Shown here: in pieces, positions 21,838-22,603 of the stretch
Layout: every line of letters begins with the position of its first letter
How positions within the stretch are numbered: the stretch's first letter is position 1
Assembly (NCBI RefSeq): GCF_934643405.1
Contig: NZ_CAKUCL010000110.1
Location: forward strand, 1-22,603
Source of the DNA: an uncultured Actinoplanes sp.
Lineage (GTDB): Bacteria; Actinomycetota; Actinomycetes; Mycobacteriales; Micromonosporaceae
Direction of reading: 5' to 3'
DNA length: 22,603 nt
Notes under the pieces: generated by a model
The model's input: only the letters and a program-made list of their open reading frames with translations
What the model was told of the DNA's origin: nothing
Database searches by the model: none
Position numbers and translations under genes: made by a program

Positions 21838-22188
21838 TCAGAAACCCAGCGCCTGGGCGCGACGCTTGACCTCGCGGGCCTGCGGGCCGGCCAGCGCCGT
21901 CGCCGCGGAACCGCCCAGCGCCTCGTCCGGTGCGTAGAGCCACCCGAGCGCCTCTTCGTCGTTATACCCGGCATCGCGCAGCAAGGTGAGAACGCCGGGG
22001 AGGTGCTTGAGCACGGTGCTGTTCGCCACCAGCTCGGCGGGGACGCGCAGCACACCGTCGCGGCGTACGGCCAGCAAGTGGCCGTCGCGGACCATCTGGT
22101 GCACCTTGCTGATCGAGACGTCGAGCTTCTCGGACACGTCCGGCAGGTTGATCCACTCGGCCGGGCCGGCGGTTACGGAATCGCTCAC
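21838..22188 (-). CDS. Rv2175c-like winged-helix DNA-binding protein
   Basis: The 116-residue protein aligns by eye along its length with M. tuberculosis Rv2175c, a DNA-binding substrate of the Ser/Thr kinase PknL. Shared features are the helix-turn-helix 'LPDVSEKLDVSISKVHQMVRDGHLLAVRRDGVLRVP' (15-50), 'LKHLPGVLTLLRDAGYNDEEALGWLY.PDE' (60-89) and the C-terminal 'AREVKRRAQALGF'. The start GTG 22188 is preceded by GTAGGA directly; CACGCT 6 bases upstream is a partial leaderless box. It is the promoter-proximal gene before crtYc-crtYd, which is unusual context. DNA targets and any phosphorylation here are unknown; several Thr/Ser occur near the N-terminus. Confidence 0.85.
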   Translation of the reverse strand: MSDSVTAGPAEWINLPDVSEKLDVSISKVHQMVRDGHLLAVRRDGVLRVPAELVANSTVLKHLPGVLTLLRDAGYNDEEALGWLYAPDEALGGSAATALAGPQAREVKRRAQALGF

Positions 22189-22224
22189 TCCTACAGCGTG
22201 CCAGAAGAGTGGAGAACCAAACCG

Positions 22225-22603
22225 ATGAGCCTGCTGCGGAAGACCCGCGCGGAGATGGCCGGCGCCTGGCGGTCGCTGCGGTACGACCTGGGGCGGCGCC
22301 CGGCCGAGCCGCCGGCCGGCGGACCGGATGTGACCAGCACCGGGATGAACACGTTCGGCGGGCTGACCTCGTACACGCAGGCCCCGTACACGCAGGCCCC
22401 GGCGGTTCCGGCGAGGCGTCCGGGGCGGGCCGTGGCGGCGGGGGCGTTCGGGGTGCTCACGGTCGTGGGGGCCACGGCGGCGTACCTCGGGGTGGTCAAC
22501 GGTCTCGGCTCGTTGACGCCGGAGCGGCCGGCCGCGGCGGACACGTTCCCGGCCCGGCCGGCGGCGACCTCGCAAGCGCGGGTCGGGCCGGGACCCGCCG
22601 CAC
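22225..22603 (+). CDS. N-terminal part of an unrecognised single-pass membrane protein (runs off the window)
   Basis: An open frame of 126 codons without a stop begins at ATG 22225, with GGAGA about 9 bases upstream. The basic N-terminus 'MSLLRKTRAEMAGAWRSLRYDLGRR' is followed by a Pro/Gly-rich linker with 'YTQAPYTQAP'. One membrane helix (about 75-98, 'AVAAGAFGVLTVVGATAAYLGVVNGL') and a Pro/Ala-rich extracytoplasmic stretch come next. It is divergent from the Rv2175c-like gene. In Mycobacterium the divergent neighbour is pknL, but this start does not look like a kinase domain. No function can be assigned from the visible part. Confidence 0.65.
   Translation, partial: MSLLRKTRAEMAGAWRSLRYDLGRRPAEPPAGGPDVTSTGMNTFGGLTSYTQAPYTQAPAVPARRPGRAVAAGAFGVLTVVGATAAYLGVVNGLGSLTPERPAAADTFPARPAATSQARVGPGPAA
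22372..22401 (+). repeat. Perfect 15-base tandem duplication
   Basis: TACACGCAGGCCCCG occurs twice in a row (22372-22386, 22387-22401), in frame, encoding YTQAP-YTQAP in the linker before the membrane helix of the 3' partial gene. It looks like a recent slippage event. Confidence 0.85.

Overview
The window is very GC-rich and packed with GTG starts, 4-base start/stop overlaps and actinobacterial protein families (Rv2175c-like DNA-binding protein, b558-type succinate dehydrogenase, two-polypeptide CrtYc/CrtYd lycopene cyclase). This points to a high-GC actinomycete, most likely Micromonosporaceae (Actinoplanes/Salinispora-like). The family is inferred from gene content only. No rRNA, tRNA, CRISPR array or insertion sequence was seen.

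Layout. (1) 1-5167, plus strand: the 3' end of a probable short-chain dehydrogenase, then a tightly coupled run ybaK-like, crtA-like, GNAT, cruF, cruG-like, crtD-like. The last four junctions overlap or nearly touch. It reads as a tailoring operon for the acyclic (psi) end of a carotenoid: hydration at C1', desaturation at C3'-4', oxidation near C2' and glycosylation. (2) 5171-7749, minus: a membrane-anchored binding-protein/VWA fusion and a SAM methyltransferase. (3) 7809-12263: a LysR regulator divergent from sdhCAB (succinate dehydrogenase/fumarate reductase), closed by a strong hairpin. (4) 12280-16730: a CadD-like transporter, then two 'regulator plus MFS exporter' pairs on the minus strand (HTH protein + MFS; MarR + 14-TM DHA2 MFS) with striking palindromes at their promoters. 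(5) 16806-18989, minus: HNH endonuclease, CDP-alcohol phosphatidyltransferase, metF. (6) 19041-22603: GGPP synthase (plus); an orphan membrane protein, crtYd, crtYc and an Rv2175c-like DNA-binding protein (minus); and the start of an unrecognised membrane protein that runs off the window.

How it fits together. GGPP synthase supplies the C20 precursor, CrtYc/CrtYd would cyclise one end of lycopene, and the 646-5167 operon would decorate the other end. Phytoene synthase, a clear phytoene desaturase and any aromatase (CrtU) are not in the window, so the pathway must be split over further loci. This resembles the scattered genes of the Salinispora glycosylated carotenoid sioxanthin. Region 6 keeps the mycobacterial order Rv2172c (MetF-like) / idsA2 / ... 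/ Rv2175c, but with the lycopene cyclase pair and an unknown membrane protein where mptA sits in Mycobacterium.

Regulatory reading. Eight genes have a TANNNT box exactly 6 or 7 bases before an ATG or GTG with no credible Shine-Dalgarno (SD) sequence, the signature of leaderless transcripts. These boxes were used to choose several starts. Palindromes overlap several of these promoters and are plausible operators.
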